64,000 bases of DNA, taken from Corynespora cassiicola. Lineage: Eukaryota; Ascomycota; Dothideomycetes; Pleosporales; Corynesporascaceae. Below the pieces are notes generated by a model. The model was given only the letters and a program-made list of their open reading frames with translations, was not told the origin of the DNA and did not search any database. The position numbers were made by a program, and so were the translations under genes. The stretch covers positions 1,612,001-1,676,000 of the forward strand of contig JAEUWY010000015.1 in NCBI GenBank assembly GCA_022059125.1, in the 5' to 3' direction. Numbering within the stretch: position 1 is the stretch's first letter; each line of letters opens with the position of its first letter. This document shows, piece by piece, positions 42,300-56,900 of this stretch.

Positions 42300-45200
42300 A
42301 TGCGTCTTTTGAAGCTTAACGATTCTCAGGAGCTGAACTTTACTGAAAACCTGAGCGATAACCATAGACCTCCTTATGCCATTCTTTCGCATACATGGGG
42401 GCCCAGTAAAAGCGAAGTATCGTTGGACGACATCAATTCGGGGCGCGCCTCAGAGAAGGCTGCCTATGACAAGATCGAATTCTGTAAAAGACAGTGCCAA
42501 ATTGACGGCATACAGCATTTCTGGATAGACACGTGTTGTATCAACCAATTGGATCTGAATGAACTTACAGAATCCATCAATTCAATGTTTCGATGGTATC
42601 GCGACGCTAAAAAGTGCTACGTTTATTTGCCGGATGTCTCGACCCGCAAGCGTGGCCTTGACCAGGAAAAACCGCAATGGGAGTTACAATTTCAGAACAG
42701 CCGATGGTTTACGCGAGGCTGGACACTTCAAGAACTTCTTGCTCCGTCGACGGTAGACTTCTTTTCTCGAGAAGGTGATTGGCTGGGCAACAGGACGACA
42801 CTCCAATGGATGATTTACAAGGCAACAGCAATACCAACAGCGGCATTGAATGGCACCCCTATAGATAAGTTCAGTATTGAAGAAAGAATGAGTTGGTCGG
42901 CCCAACGAAACACGACAAAAAAAGAAGACAAAGCATACTGTTTACTTGGGCTCTTTGGTGTTTATATGCCTCTCATTTACGGAGAGGGAGACTACGCTTT
43001 CATACGACTGAAGAAGATAATTGAAGATCAATATGGGAGTAAGTGCGTCACAAAGTATTCTTGTGCAGTTTAATAACCCATGAACTTTAAGGTGGTCCCT
43101 CTGCTCTCAAAGAACAAATCCTCGAAAGCCTAGACTACGGCCATTCGTTCACGCGACTGAACAGCATATCAGAAAATTGCCAAGGGACATTTGACTGGAT
43201 TTTTGATACGAAAATTCCACCTTATCGGGGTTCAGAAAAACGTCTCCTGAATTGGCTTTCTCGGGGGGATGGCGTCTTCTGGATCAGAGGCAAACCAGGA
43301 TCGGGAAAAAGCACTTTGATGAAATTTCTAGTCGGACCAGAGACACATAACGTTAAAACTTTCAACCTCCTTGGGTCTTGGGCAAAGCCTAGCATGCCAC
43401 TTATATTCTCATTTTACTTCTGGCACAGCGACTCACTCAACATGCAGAATAGCTACCGGGGGTTTCTATCCCACCTACTTCATCAAGTGCTATCTCAGTT
43501 CAGCCCGGAACTTATGTCCACCTATTTGGCCGTAGGAATTCTAAAAAAGAAAAGGACTCCAGAGGACTGGAGCTTGCGCGAGCTCCAGAGCACATTGAAA
43601 GGTGTTTCTTGTCGCGTTGCCGACGATACGCCGATATGTTTCTTCATTGACGCTTTGGATGAATGCATGCCCAAGGATCTCGATGATGTCGTCAGAGTTA
43701 TCAAAGAACTATCTAGCGCTCATTCAAAGATCAAGTTCTGTGTATCCTCTCGGCTCGAACAGAAAATCGAGAATCGTCTCCAAGACATTGCGCAGCAGAG
43801 CATGGATTTACATGACCTCACCTACAACGATATTGAAAAGTACCTTCAAACAACTTTGGACGACTGTTGGAAATATGCAAACTCTGCTATTCGCGCAAAG
43901 AAAGACAGGTTGATTGAAAGAATTGCTAGGGGCTCGGAAGGAGTTTTTCTCTGGGCCTTCTTTGTCTCCAGAAAGGTCCGCGACAGTGTAGAGGAAGGTG
44001 ATACACTATCTCAAATCGAAAAAAATCTGAGTGGCATGCCTCGAGATATGATGGAACTTTATGAAACTATGTTCCAAAAGTCAGATTTGATGACAGATGA
44101 TCGCAAAGCCGAAGCTGCCACATACTTCAATCTGGTCCTAATGTTCGGATACGGTAGCTCAATGGGTTACCCTCGAGGCATTATACTGGCACCTGAATAC
44201 ATAATACCTTTGTACGGATACTTCCACAAGATTCCAAGGGAAATGAGGGATCCAAATACCTTGACAATGCTGCAAAGAAGAATCAACCTTCTCTGTGTAG
44301 GTCTTGTGACCGTCGACAGAGACAAGGTGGATTTTTTCCACAGAACTGCCAGAGATTTCTTTGAGGGGCTGGCCGCTAAAGAATTACTGGGAAACAATAG
44401 GCTCACCCCCTCCGAGCTTTGCTATTTTCTGGCCGAAGGCATTTGCACAACTGCTAACCACAATTTTTGGGACTCACTATTGGCTGTGATAAATTGGGTT
44501 GAAGATGAAGCCATTGATGATCTGGAAAAACCTAGATACTTACATCATGTCAATGAGTGCATGTCACAAGCGTGGGGGCAATTAGGTGGAAGGGGTGAAA
44601 ATTGGGTATACGAACACTTCATCAGTGCACGTCAAAAGCATTATGCCATCGACTATCTGGGATTAACATTGGCATTTGGGCAAGACGTGCTTTTGAATCA
44701 GTACCTGGAAAAAGATAAGAGTATGAGCACACGCTATAAGGATTATCTTCTCTTCTGTGCGAGTGGTAGTTGGTATGCTCCACCTCGAGTGAAAACACTT
44801 CTCCACAGTGGGGCAGATCCAAACGCCACATTTGTTGCGCATACATACGAGAGGCGTAAGATGTCACCATGGACCAATTTTTTGATTGGTCACCGTATCC
44901 CTCAAGAATATCGCAGTAAACGCACGGAAGCTATGGGACTTTTTCTGGATCACGAAGCGAGACTGGATGACCGAGTCGTGTATACGATATCTATATCGTC
45001 CCGTTCTGATATCTTCGGCCCTTGCACCCCGGGAGATATCCTCTGGAACCTGGAAAATGTACAGATGATCATGTTTTTCGAAGTCAACACCAGGTACATT
45101 ATAGAGAATCTCTTCACGGTTCAGGGATCAGAGGCCAATATGCAGCTGGCAAATTTCATTGCTAGACCAGGAACAGAACATGTTCAGCCCTATGTGCGGA

Positions 45201-45640
45201 TTGTTCTACTTCAACCGGGTTATGCAAAAGAAAAAACGCCACATGTTGTATACGAAACAGATAGGCATGAAAGTAGCCAAAAGCAACAAGACCCAGGATA
45301 CATCCCCAAAACGTTTTCCCGGCACGGTATGCACTATCGACTTCCTCCTGCTGGAGTATTGAGTATAGATGACTCTAGAAAGTTGCTGGAAGATTTGGGC
45401 AATGACCTGTCAAGTCTAGCTGGGCTAGAAAAAGATGTGGAGCCGAAATTGAATGACTTTGATGTGAGGTGGGACCCTCAGGGCGATGATTTCAAGGCTG
45501 AATGTCGGAGGATATGGGAACGATCGCCAAAGATCGAGGAATTTGTACCGTACCTCGAACAAAAAGGGCTTTTCGTGCCCACGGATGATCCAGCAGTTCT
45601 GAACGGACCGATACATATGTACAGTTCTTCCCCTCCTTAG
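42300..45640 (+). CDS. HET-NACHT protein (fungal NLR-like candidate incompatibility/immune receptor)
   Basis: Predicted STAND-type NTPase with an N-terminal HET effector domain, a class controlling allorecognition cell death in fungi. Exons 42300-43038 and 43092-45640 (intron 43039-43091) give 1095 residues. The HET domain (about 25-185) has YAILSHTWG, HFWIDTCCIN, MFRWYRDAKKCYVYL and RGWTLQELLAP, followed by EDKAYCLLGLFGVYMPLIYGEG, read as ~22 residues of a common post-HET motif. The NACHT domain has a Walker A GKPGSGKST (313-321) and Walker B CFFIDALDEC (about 429-438), then CVSSRLE and GVFLWAFFVSRKV. The C-terminal ~450 residues show no WD40 or TPR array; only LLHSGADPN resembles a lone ankyrin unit. 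Frame, P-loop and Walker B are all intact, so it looks functional. Confidence 0.92.
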
Positions 45641-46355
45641 CCTAAACGTTTAGTGCGACATATCATAAAATAGCTGTTGTACAAAACAACGCCAGATGTC
45701 CGAGCTTGGGGCAAGACTCTGATTATAAAAACCAGAGGTATCAAAAGCCACAGAATACAACCCAAATCGGGACCCTTTACCTTACAACCTAAATGTGCTA
45801 CGAAGTCTTTACGAAACACTTAAGGCGCGTTGCCTCGGGCCCAACACGGGATGTCACTTGCCGGCACATACTCACCCAACACCTCACGCACATAAACATC
45901 AAAGCATATCCTCTCGATTAACAAAAACTGCAAAGTAAAATGTCCATCAGCTGTCTATATCCTACTTTATCCTGCCTACCCTCTTCACCCATTCAGCCTA
46001 CTACCTTCCGTCTCCTTAAGCCGAAACCGACCATCCTCCCATTCAATTCCATCCCAACCCCAGCCTATGCTCAAACGAAAAAAGCAAATGGTATTAAACC
46101 CCCCGCAGCACCAATTCGCCTTAAACATCCCAAGAACCTAGCCTCAAGAGAGTGGAGAAAAGATAGAAAAAAAAAGCAGAGGGGGGAGCTCTGCGCTCTA
46201 TACCTCTATAACGCTCGGCCGCCATCTCTTCACTTGGGGGGATCACATCCTGCACCCCACCCGCTCACCATGCATCTCGTGGCAAGGTAGCATTTCATGG
46301 CAAGTTACTGCCCTTTTTGCCCATTCACCCGTCTTCTGTCCAAGAAAATGGGTCA
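45641..46355. other. Intergenic, convergent 3' ends
   Basis: 715 bp between the HET-NACHT stop and the AMMECR1 stop. No gene recognised. A purine-rich run lies at about 46150-46190. It marks the right edge of the gene-poor block. Confidence 0.55.
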
Positions 46356-48544
<2,189 letters not shown>

Positions 48545-48972
48545 TTATGCCGCGTCACGCTTGCCCTCCTTGACCTCCTTCTGCGCTCGCGTTAGTGAAT
48601 CCGAATGTCGCGGTCGATGGGCCGGGGCCTACGCACCAGAGCACGCATGGTGCCGTGAAGAGCATGCCTGTGGTTCCTCCTGAACTTGGGGTCGGTGCCC
48701 TTGAGCGAAGGGTAACGGTGAGTCTTAGGCTTCTTGATACTGCGAATCATCAGCAACGATCCTTGCAACATCTTCCCTCTACGCGGCCATGGCGCATCTC
48801 CAGAGCAAAATTCCGTCAAGATGTCGATGGTCGCGCGAGATGGAGCGTCGAGGAAGCGTACCCGTTCTTGTGGTTCTTCTTGGCCTGGTTGTGCTGAGAC
48901 GAGTTCTTTGACTCTGGAAAATCCCGTTAGCTAGGGGCCATATGACGGACGAGCTTGCAACGTACTGGCCAT
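48545..48972 (-). CDS. RPL29: 60S ribosomal protein eL29
   Basis: Small basic large-subunit protein. Four exons: 48972-48966 (7 nt), 48913-48862, 48739-48637 and 48580-48545; introns 48914-48965, 48740-48861 and 48581-48636 all have GT-AG ends. The product is 65 residues: it opens MAKSKNSSQHNQAKKNHKNG, continues IKKPKTHRYPSLKGTDPKF and RRNHRHALHGTMRAL, and ends KEVKEGKRDAA. This matches eL29 throughout and defines the splice sites. Because exons are tiny, ORF-based calling would show only a misleading frame. The intron-rich structure with a 7 nt first exon is typical of fungal ribosomal protein genes. Confidence 0.95.
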
Positions 48973-49535
48973 GGCGACTGATTTGCGTGTCGAACTGGCA
49001 GGGTGGTTTCGTCGAAGTGCTGTCTGATAGTGTGTGCAGTTGCGAAATTCGTTGTTTGTGAGCCGCCGAAGCGAGTGCCTTGGCGCGCTAGGCCATAGTA
49101 GGCTAGTTCCAATCGAGCACTAGGGCATAGGTACCTTTCGTCACGCCTCATCCCAGGTCGGTCCAGATTGCATCGAGCCCATTTCGCGACATCGCCATCT
49201 GTAGCGCTCTGGTCTGAGATCGGCTGTGCTTCCCAGAAGTGACATTGTCACGCCAGAGCATCCAGTCACAATTCGCCAGCGACCCAATGGCCAACGACTA
49301 ACAAGGCATCACGGTATCACAGCTTCCACTTGCAGCACTGTCTTGTGAAATGTTTCGTGTTCATGATTATGGGTAGTGATCAAAATACAGACTGAAGCCA
49401 AGCGACACAGCCGCCTGCTCTGGAGAAGGAAAAAAATCAATCAATCAGTCGTCATCAGTCTCTGTGGACCCGGAACCTCTCCAAACGCCTCATTCATCGA
49501 ACCCATCAAACGGTAGCGACAGTCACACAGGCAGC
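48973..49535. other. Intergenic: eL29 promoter region and 3' end of neighbour gene
   Basis: 563 bp. It should contain the eL29 promoter near its left end and the 3' UTR of the gene at 49536-50457. No gene recognised. Confidence 0.55.
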
Positions 49536-50457
49536 CTACGAGTCCTTTTGCTGGTCGTAGGCCGCCGAATCCTGCCCCTGCTGACGCATCCTCTCGCGGA
49601 TGACCTGCTCTGCGGTGGAGGCGCCGCCGGGGCCGCTACCAGTCAAGGGAGGGGTGCGGTTGGCCGTGTCGACGACACCGTCGTCGTAGGTCATGCCGTC
49701 AATCATCTTTGCTTCCTGCTTCTGCTGCTCGATGCTCGACGTGGTCTGGGTGGTGACGGAGCTGCTGGGGATGCTCACGCCGGTCAATGGGCTGGCAGGT
49801 GGCTGGTCACGCAGGTACTGGGGGACGGCCGTGGCCTTGCCGATGGCGGGGCTTCCAATCTGGCTGTGCTGGCGGGCAGGCGTTCGGGCGCCCTCGCCGA
49901 AGCCAACCAAGGAGGCGGCCTCGTCGCTGAAGCCGCCGATGCTGGACGTCTCAACCTCCTGGTCTTCGCTCATGCGGTCGGCGTCGTACACATCGCTGCC
50001 CCACGTGGTGCGACCGCCGACGCTGCCGGTGGCGCTCGCGCTGCCGACGGTGCTCCGCTCGCGGAAGATCTGGGGCTGGTTGTTCGCATCGAAGTAGCCG
50101 GGCGGGGGGTTGTTTGCACTGCCGGGGGCCAGGCCGTGCGGGTTGCGGGCAGTCACAGCGACTCTCTCGAGGCCGGCCAGGCGCGAGATGCGGTCGGCGC
50201 GCTCGGCGTCGGCGGGCAGGTGGTGGTGGGGGAAGTGGCCGCGGTGGCCGTCCTTGATGGCGACGGTCGACAGCTCCGACATGGTGGTGGTGGTCGAGTT
50301 GGGGGTGCCCCTGGGTCGCGGGTCAGCGGTCGCTCACATGCATACTTACGCGGGCAGCCAGCCCTGCGCCGGGGCGGCCTTACGGGACATCGTTGGGCGT
50401 GGCCGGGTCCGAGGGCGGCGGCGGCAGGTTGATGAGGGTGGGCGGGTTGGCAGTCAT
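49536..50457 (-). CDS. Conserved disordered fungal protein, unknown function
   Basis: Two exons, 50457-50384 and 50310-49536, with intron 50311-50383 (GTAAGG..CTGAC..CCAG), give 282 residues. It opens MTANPPTLINLPPPPSDP and reads PNDVPGTPNSTTTT across the splice. A more conservation-like block follows: MSELSTVAIKDGHRGHFPHH and ERADRISRLAGLERVAVTAR. Near the C-terminus is KMIDGMTYDDGVVDTANRTP and AEQVIRERMRQQ. The rest is Ser/Thr/Gly-rich and disordered. An alternative first exon starting at ATG 50390 (MSRKAAPAQGWLPA) with donor GTAAGT is also possible. I recognise this as a conserved fungal type but not a named function; the DGMTYDD and RISRLAGLERV blocks are the best handles. Confidence 0.7.
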
Positions 50458-51612
50458 GGTTGCGCTTGCGAGGGGGGAGGCGGTCGAGGGCGTGGTGCTT
50501 GGGAGTCGTGGGAGTCGTGGGAGTCGTGGGGGTGGGCGAATTGGCGGTTCAAGTACGGTTTAGGGACGATCTGGGGATGACGTAGTGGGGGGCAGTGGCG
50601 GCCGGGGCTGCTGCTCAAAGGGACGCAAGGGCGAGGGCCGCAAAGACGATCAGCGAGATGGGAGCGCGTGCCTGGGCAGTGTCTGTCTGTCCGCTGTCGT
50701 CGTCGTCGGAGGCCTGGCCAGGGAAAAGAAAAGGGCAAAAATTTAAGGAGCGTCGCAGGGCCGCAGGGCCGCAGTGCAGGGCGGCATCATTCGACGGCTG
50801 GCTGGCCTAGCCGTGACGTTGATCAGGGTCTCTCCTGAGCCTGCCGCCGCCTGATTGGCCCGCCGCCCGCCATTGGGCCCTCCCTCCGCCTCGATGCCTC
50901 ACTTTCGCCTTTTCGACTGACCTGGGCCTCCGCCGAAGCGGCCCAGGGCGGGCATCGCGACTTGGCCGGTCCCATTGCCTCGTGGCGGGCCCTCCCTCGG
51001 ACGCAGAGCCCGACCTCTGCACAAACACAAACACCCGCCGCTCACGAGGCCCAGGCCCGCAGCCAACCGACTGCTTGACCAACATCGGACACACTCGGCA
51101 CACCCTTTAGCACCCAGTATCACGGCCAGCCGCGTCCCCTCCCATCTCGTCGTCCGCATCGCATGAGGCGTGCTTATGCTTTCATTCTCACCTCCGTCTA
51201 TTCCATCTCATTGGGCCCTCCGCGCTTTATCTCCAGTCTTACCTGCTTCATGTCACGTGTTTGCGGCGCGGTGCACCTTTTCCGTCTTCAACCTGTCTCT
51301 CATCACAACCAACACACCAATGCATAGTCTAATGGGAATCGCTTCCTCCCTCGCGCCTTGTCCTTTGTTGGCTTGCGTTTGTACTCTGGCTTCTAGTCCA
51401 AAGGCGGAAGGGACGGAATTAATTCCTCAACTTCCCCAGACATTTCCCCGCAAGCCCCAAAATCCGGGGTAGAGAATCGGCAACAAGGCCTTGCATGCGC
51501 CATCGTGATTGGAGCCGATAACCTCGCATGCTGATCTGACGTGCCTATAAGAGCTCCGTCATTCGCCAGCGGAAATGCCTGTAGAGGCGACGCTGTTCCT
51601 TTACACCTCGCC
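50458..51612. promoter_or_regulatory. GC-rich divergent intergenic region
   Basis: 1.15 kb between divergent starts at 50457 and 51613. A GGGAGTCGT tandem repeat sits at 50501-50527. The region 50820-51170 is very GC-rich with frames on both strands that look non-coding. No gene called. Confidence 0.5.
50501..50527 (+). repeat. 9 bp x3 tandem repeat (GGGAGTCGT)
   Basis: Three perfect copies of GGGAGTCGT followed by a partial GGG, about 45-70 bp upstream of the start codon at 50457. Confidence 0.85.
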
Positions 51613-53600
51613 ATGGAAGACGAGAAGAAAGCCCCTAGCTTCCCAGACGAGAAGATCGAGGCCATCAACGACTCGTCTGGGACAAACACCGACCCCGCCG
51701 CAGAGAAGAAGTTGTTGAGGAAGCTCGATCTGCACATCCTCCCCCCACTCTTTGTGCTCTTCCTGCTGGCCTTCCTGGACAGGACCAACATCGGTCGGTA
51801 TTGTTATCGAATCAGTGGCAATAAACTGACCCAAGGCCAGGCAATGCTCGCATCCAAGGCCTCACCGAAGATTTGGACATGCGGAACAATGACTACAACA
51901 TTGCCCTCTTTGTCTTCTTCATCCCATACATCCTCTTCGAAGTACCCTCGAACCTAGTGCTAAAGAAGCTCGCGCCTTCGACTTGGCTTTCCGCAATCAT
52001 GATTTTATGGGGTGCGCTACTTGTTGTGATATATGGAGAAGTCGTTGACCCGCAACAGGAATCTCAACTGTGGGAATGGGCTTGGTCAATACATTTGGGG
52101 GCCTGGTAGCCATGCGGGTGCTGCTAGGCCTGTTCGAAGCAGGCCTGTTTCCAGGCACGTTCCCCTCACCCCTTGACCCACGAACTCCGGATATTGATAC
52201 CCGATAGGATGCGTCTACCTCATTTCGATGTATTACAAGCGCTACGAGCTGCAGTGGCGCCTCACCCTCTTCTTCAGCGCCAGTATCATTGCTGGTGGCT
52301 TCAGTGGCGTATGTTGTCTTTTTCTTCCAATCATGTCCTTCAGCATTCATGGCCCATACTATTTCTCCCTTGCACCTCCAAAAGCAATTTTGATCAAACG
52401 CTGATGTAATTCAGCTCCTCGCCTTTGCTATTGCAAAAATGGCTGGTGTCGGCGGTTACAACGGCTGGCGCTGGATCTTCATCCTCGAAGGTCTCCTTAC
52501 TTTCCTCATCGGCCTCGTCGCCAAATGGTGGGTCCCCGACTGGCCCGAAACCGCCTCTTTCTTGAACGAAGAAGAGCGCGCCCTCCTCATTTCGCGCTTG
52601 TCTTCCGACTCGGGAAACGCTGTCATGAACCGCCTCGATAAGCGCGCCGCGAAGCGCATATTCAGCGATCCGAAGATTTATCTCGGAACACTGGCATATT
52701 TCGGTATCGTGAATACGGGGTATGCAGGGAGCTTTTTCGTGCCGACAATTATTCGGGAATTGGTACGTTTAAGATCCCTCTATCTACTTGATGGATTTTT
52801 CCCTGTGCTTAAGATGGTGGAAAATCATTCATCTTCACATCCTCCGCTCCAAACTTAGTCTCCACCAAAGAACCTCGTGTGAAGGAAAGAAAGGAATCGG
52901 AACTAACGCCCGCTCCAGGGCTACACTTCTGCCGCCGCCCAGATCCGCAGCATCCCCATCTTCGTCGTGGCCACCGTCACCGCCATCGCCGCAGCCTACA
53001 CCACCGACCGTCTCCGCCACCGCTACACCTTTTGCATGGTCGGCCTCGCCGTAGCGGCAGTAGGCTATTCCATGCTACTCGCGCAGAAGAACCTCTCGGC
53101 CGGCGTGAAATACTTCGCCCTGTTCCTGATTGTGCCCGGGGGCTACATCACGCAGCCCATCACACTGGTATGGATGAGCAACCTCGTGAGCGGGCATTAT
53201 AAGAAGAGCGTCAGTTCGGCCATGCAAGTCGGATTCGGAAATGTACGTCCCCCTTCTCCTCCCTTCTCTCTATCTGCACAGCGTATTCCTGTCACGTAAT
53301 ACCCGCCCCCGTCGCGCTCTTCCCCTCCCTTTCGGACACGCCTTCCTAACATCTCATCTCCAGCTCGGCGGCATAGTAGCATCCAACGTCTTCCTTCAGA
53401 GCGAGTCCCCCCGCTACCCCACCGGCTACGGCGTCTCCCTCGGCATGCTGGCCATCTGCGGCGTCGCGTGCACGTCGCTATTCTTCTACGCGGGGGCCGA
53501 GAACCGCAAGCGCGATCGTGGAGAGCGCGATCATAGGCTGAGCGACGTGGATGCGGATAATCTTGGAGACGACCATCCCGAGTTTAGGCTTGCGCGGTAG
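51613..53600 (+). CDS. Major facilitator superfamily transporter, anion:cation symporter type (TNA1/DAL5-like)
   Basis: Plasma-membrane symporter of organic anions (nicotinate, allantoate or similar); substrate unknown. Seven exons, 51613-51793, 51841-52011, 52059-52154, 52208-52308, 52415-52762, 52919-53242 and 53364-53600, give 485 residues and about 12 membrane segments. Family motifs include LLRKLDLHILPPLFVLFLL, FLDRTNIGNARIQGL (over intron 1), VPSNLVLKKLAPSTW, and LLGLFEAGLFPGCVYL (over intron 3), with RWIFILEGLLT later. Intron 3 (52155-52207) has a GC donor (CCAG|GCACGT) and is needed to keep FPG-CVYLISMYYKR in frame. The loop AEERALLISRLS-like region reads NEEERALLISRLSSD. The C-terminus is a charged cytosolic tail. 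It is divergent from the gene at 49536. Confidence 0.92.
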
Positions 53601-53905
53601 GGGGCTTGTGGCGTAGATGGGGGCGGAGTGGCAGGGCATAGATTCGCATAGAATGAATCGATCTTTGGAAGGAAAAAAAAACGAAATCAAAACTCAGCTC
53701 CTGGTGTGATTATTGTCTAATATATACTTCCATCGAGACGACGATCGGAATAGAACTCGCATGTCTACACCTCTATCATACATTACACCCATCTTCATAT
53801 TCTTACATCCGTATCAACTCTACTCATCTATGCTCCAACAAACACCAGGGTATAAAGCAACGAAAACATCCAACCCCAAACCTTTGATTTTACAACCCGC
53901 ACCGT
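53601..53905. other. Intergenic, convergent 3' ends
   Basis: 305 bp between the transporter stop and the stop of the long minus-strand gene. No gene recognised. Confidence 0.6.
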
Positions 53906-56900
53906 CTAATTCCCGTTTTGTACAACACTGCCCACCGCAGGCGTCGCGCCCGATCGCATCGTCCCCTTCCGATACATCTGAACATCCTCATCACTTGGCC
54001 ACCACCACCCCTCGACACCTTCAATCTGCGCCCGGACAAGGACCTGCAGCTCCTCGGGCGCCGCCTGCGCATTGTCGTCGAGCTGGCCCTCCATAGCCGA
54101 GCGCAGCGCAACCAGCGAGCGGAACACCATCTCCGGGCCACCCTTCTTCTGCTCGGCGCGAGCCATGATTTCGGCGTTGTAGGTTTGCATCCAGCTGGCG
54201 AGCGAGTAGAGGGCTTCAAACTCGTGCAGCATGCCCAACGCGCGGATGTACGCATGAAGAATGGCCGGAGGGGGCACGTGGGGGGTAGGGCCCTCGGTGC
54301 CATGCGTGACGGAAGGGGAATCAGGGGCGCTGGGCATGCAGACGAGCTCATGGAAGAGGGAGCGCAGCACTGGCCCTGCCGTGGAGAAGAAATAATCCGA
54401 GTCCTGGCGCGTGAGGGCTCCCTGGATGGCCTTCTGGGCGGTGAAGCGCGCGGCGTGGCACATGTGGCGGAACTGGGCGTCCTCGATCTCGAGATCGAGT
54501 TTTCGGAGGGTTGAGATTATGAATCCAAGCGTGCGCCATTGGACAATTGGCCAGTGCGTCTGTTGTGCGTGTTGTGCCGTCTTCTCGTGGAAATTGCTGA
54601 AGATGACTTTCCCCATGTAGGCCGTCCAGGAAGGGCGATGCGCAGGGAGCGAGTGTAACAACAGGGCATGGGCATATCCGACAAGATAATTCCGATCGAA
54701 CATCCGGTCTCTATGGTGCTCCACAGATATTTCCATGGGTTCCAGGGACCAATGTTGAGATAGGCGCCCGAAACGACAGAGGCAGTGGATGAATGCGTCC
54801 AGTACAAATATGGGAACTTGGTCCTTTGGCCCCTGTACATAACTTCCGTCAAGAAGCGCACCTACACCGCCGTCAAAAGAGTGCTTGGCATGCTCTAGGG
54901 TTTCTAGGGCGATGTCAAAGTCGGGAGAGGTACCGACTAGGTACACAAGAAGCGTGTTTGTAATTTTGATTCCTTTGATAGTCATCCTATGGTACAATTG
55001 CTCGTACGTAGGGACAGGCTCGTTAATGTAAGCCAAGTCAAGGGGGGATGAGGCGTCTGGCAAAGGCTCCTTCGCATCACCTGCTTGAAGCTTGCGGTTT
55101 GCAGGAGCAGATTCTTGGTTCGAAGATGGCGTGACTTCAGGAAGGCGCAGCTTCTCAAACATGGCTATATAAACATCCTCAGAGGTGTCTTTTCGCGCCT
55201 TCTTCGAGGCCTCGTACGCCAAGAAACATGACCAGGCTTCTCTTCGCGTACGCGTTGCTTCTATTCTCGCAGCCCATTGCAGTTGGGTTATCGTACGTCC
55301 GTGCCGGAAGTGGGGAAGAAGAGATTTACGCGTTTGGATAGTCGGACTCAGATCAGTGTCCCAGCCAGCATATATTTCGAAAAAACGATCCAAGGCTCCG
55401 GGTGCATATCCCGCCTGGCTCATGCGTTGGATGATACTCGATGCCCTGGAAGATCCGTATAGATAATCCTTATCCTCGTCCATGGCATTACGATTTTGTT
55501 TCCATGGAGGCCACGAGGCGCGTTTGAGCTCTGCCCAGTCCCCCTCTCGTGAAGTTTTGGGATGGGCAAGTTGAGTCCTCGCCAGGGAGCGGAATCCAAT
55601 TCGAGTAACAAGCAGGGGTGGGCTTTGGGAAGCCATAAACTGTAATACTTCGAACTGCGCCGTCTCCTGGCCTTGAGCGCTCAGAACCGGATAGACAGAT
55701 GCGGGCAGTGAGAGTAATGACAGCAGAGAGTTACAAAAGTCCGTCAGATCAGACAGGAAGATTGTGACTGCAGGTGCTTTCTTTCCGTCGAAGACCCGCC
55801 CCGCCTCGGAGCAGAAGAACCTAGCAATCCACGGCATTGACTCAGGCCAGACGGAGCGTGCGTGATGGATCAGCCGCACCATGAGAATCTTGAGAGAGTT
55901 CCACTCTATAGGTGGCGTAGCATCTACTCTAAGTTCCAGGTGTCTCATTACTACTCCCAGTGCCGCCGCCCTGATGCGTTTTCTGCGCAGAAACAGTAGT
56001 ATCAGAAAAAATGGCGGCATGTTTCGGTCCGGACTAAACAGATCTGCAGCAGACATGGACCCCGTGGCGAGGAGACTATCAGCCCAGCAATGAACATCTC
56101 GCTCGGCATAGCCTTTGGATCTAAGGAATGAGAGTTCTGCGAGGGACAGACGTGACTCCTGTGGCGGATGCTGAGTGACGTTTTCCATATGTTTGGCGAG
56201 GATATTGTAGAGCGATGGCGGCTCGGCAAATCGGTTGACTTGAGGTGGGCATGTCTGCTCCAGTCCGGGAGGTTCCCTGCGTGATTGGGATGCATGTGAG
56301 TTATCCTTACGGTCAGACTGCGTAGGCGTATACAAATCACGAATGTCAGACGGTATCGAGTCGAGAACCATTTCTGGCCGACTCTTCCGCGTGCGCTTCA
56401 AGTACTGCCGCGATGGTCGGAAACGTGTTAAAAAAGGGGCAGGCCCAGGATTTTCAATGCAATCTTCCGCAGCGGTAGATGGGCCCTGAATGCCATCGTG
56501 GTGCCGCCGAACACGCCTCGAAGCCGAGTCTGTGTCGTCTTTTGGAGTGTCCCTCAAAAGTTGGGCATATCCGTTCTGGGAATCTCGTGAAGCAGCCACT
56601 GGCGATTTCAAGTTGTCATGCTGAGATAGTGTGGAATTGGAGGACAGCCGTTTGCCATGAGATGCAATCAGACGGACAGTGGATGACGCGAGTGCCTGGA
56701 AAGGGACATGATGCCGGAGCAGACATGACGGTGGGGCTACTGTAGAGCATGCCGCTCGAATTGGCGCGGGACAATGCTGTATGCTGTCAGTCAAGGTCCC
56801 AGGAAGAGGTGCAGAGATGATTACCAAACCAGGACTGGCGGCGACAAAGCTACGGCATGTGGTCGGGCGGCGGCGGTAAATGCTACCTGGAGCAATGAAG

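Noticed and set aside
49464..50432. 322-codon plus-strand frame antisense to the gene at 49536
   Set aside because: Its composition (Gly/Ala/Val/Arg) is typical of antisense GC-rich shadow; the minus strand shows family-like blocks and a proper intron.
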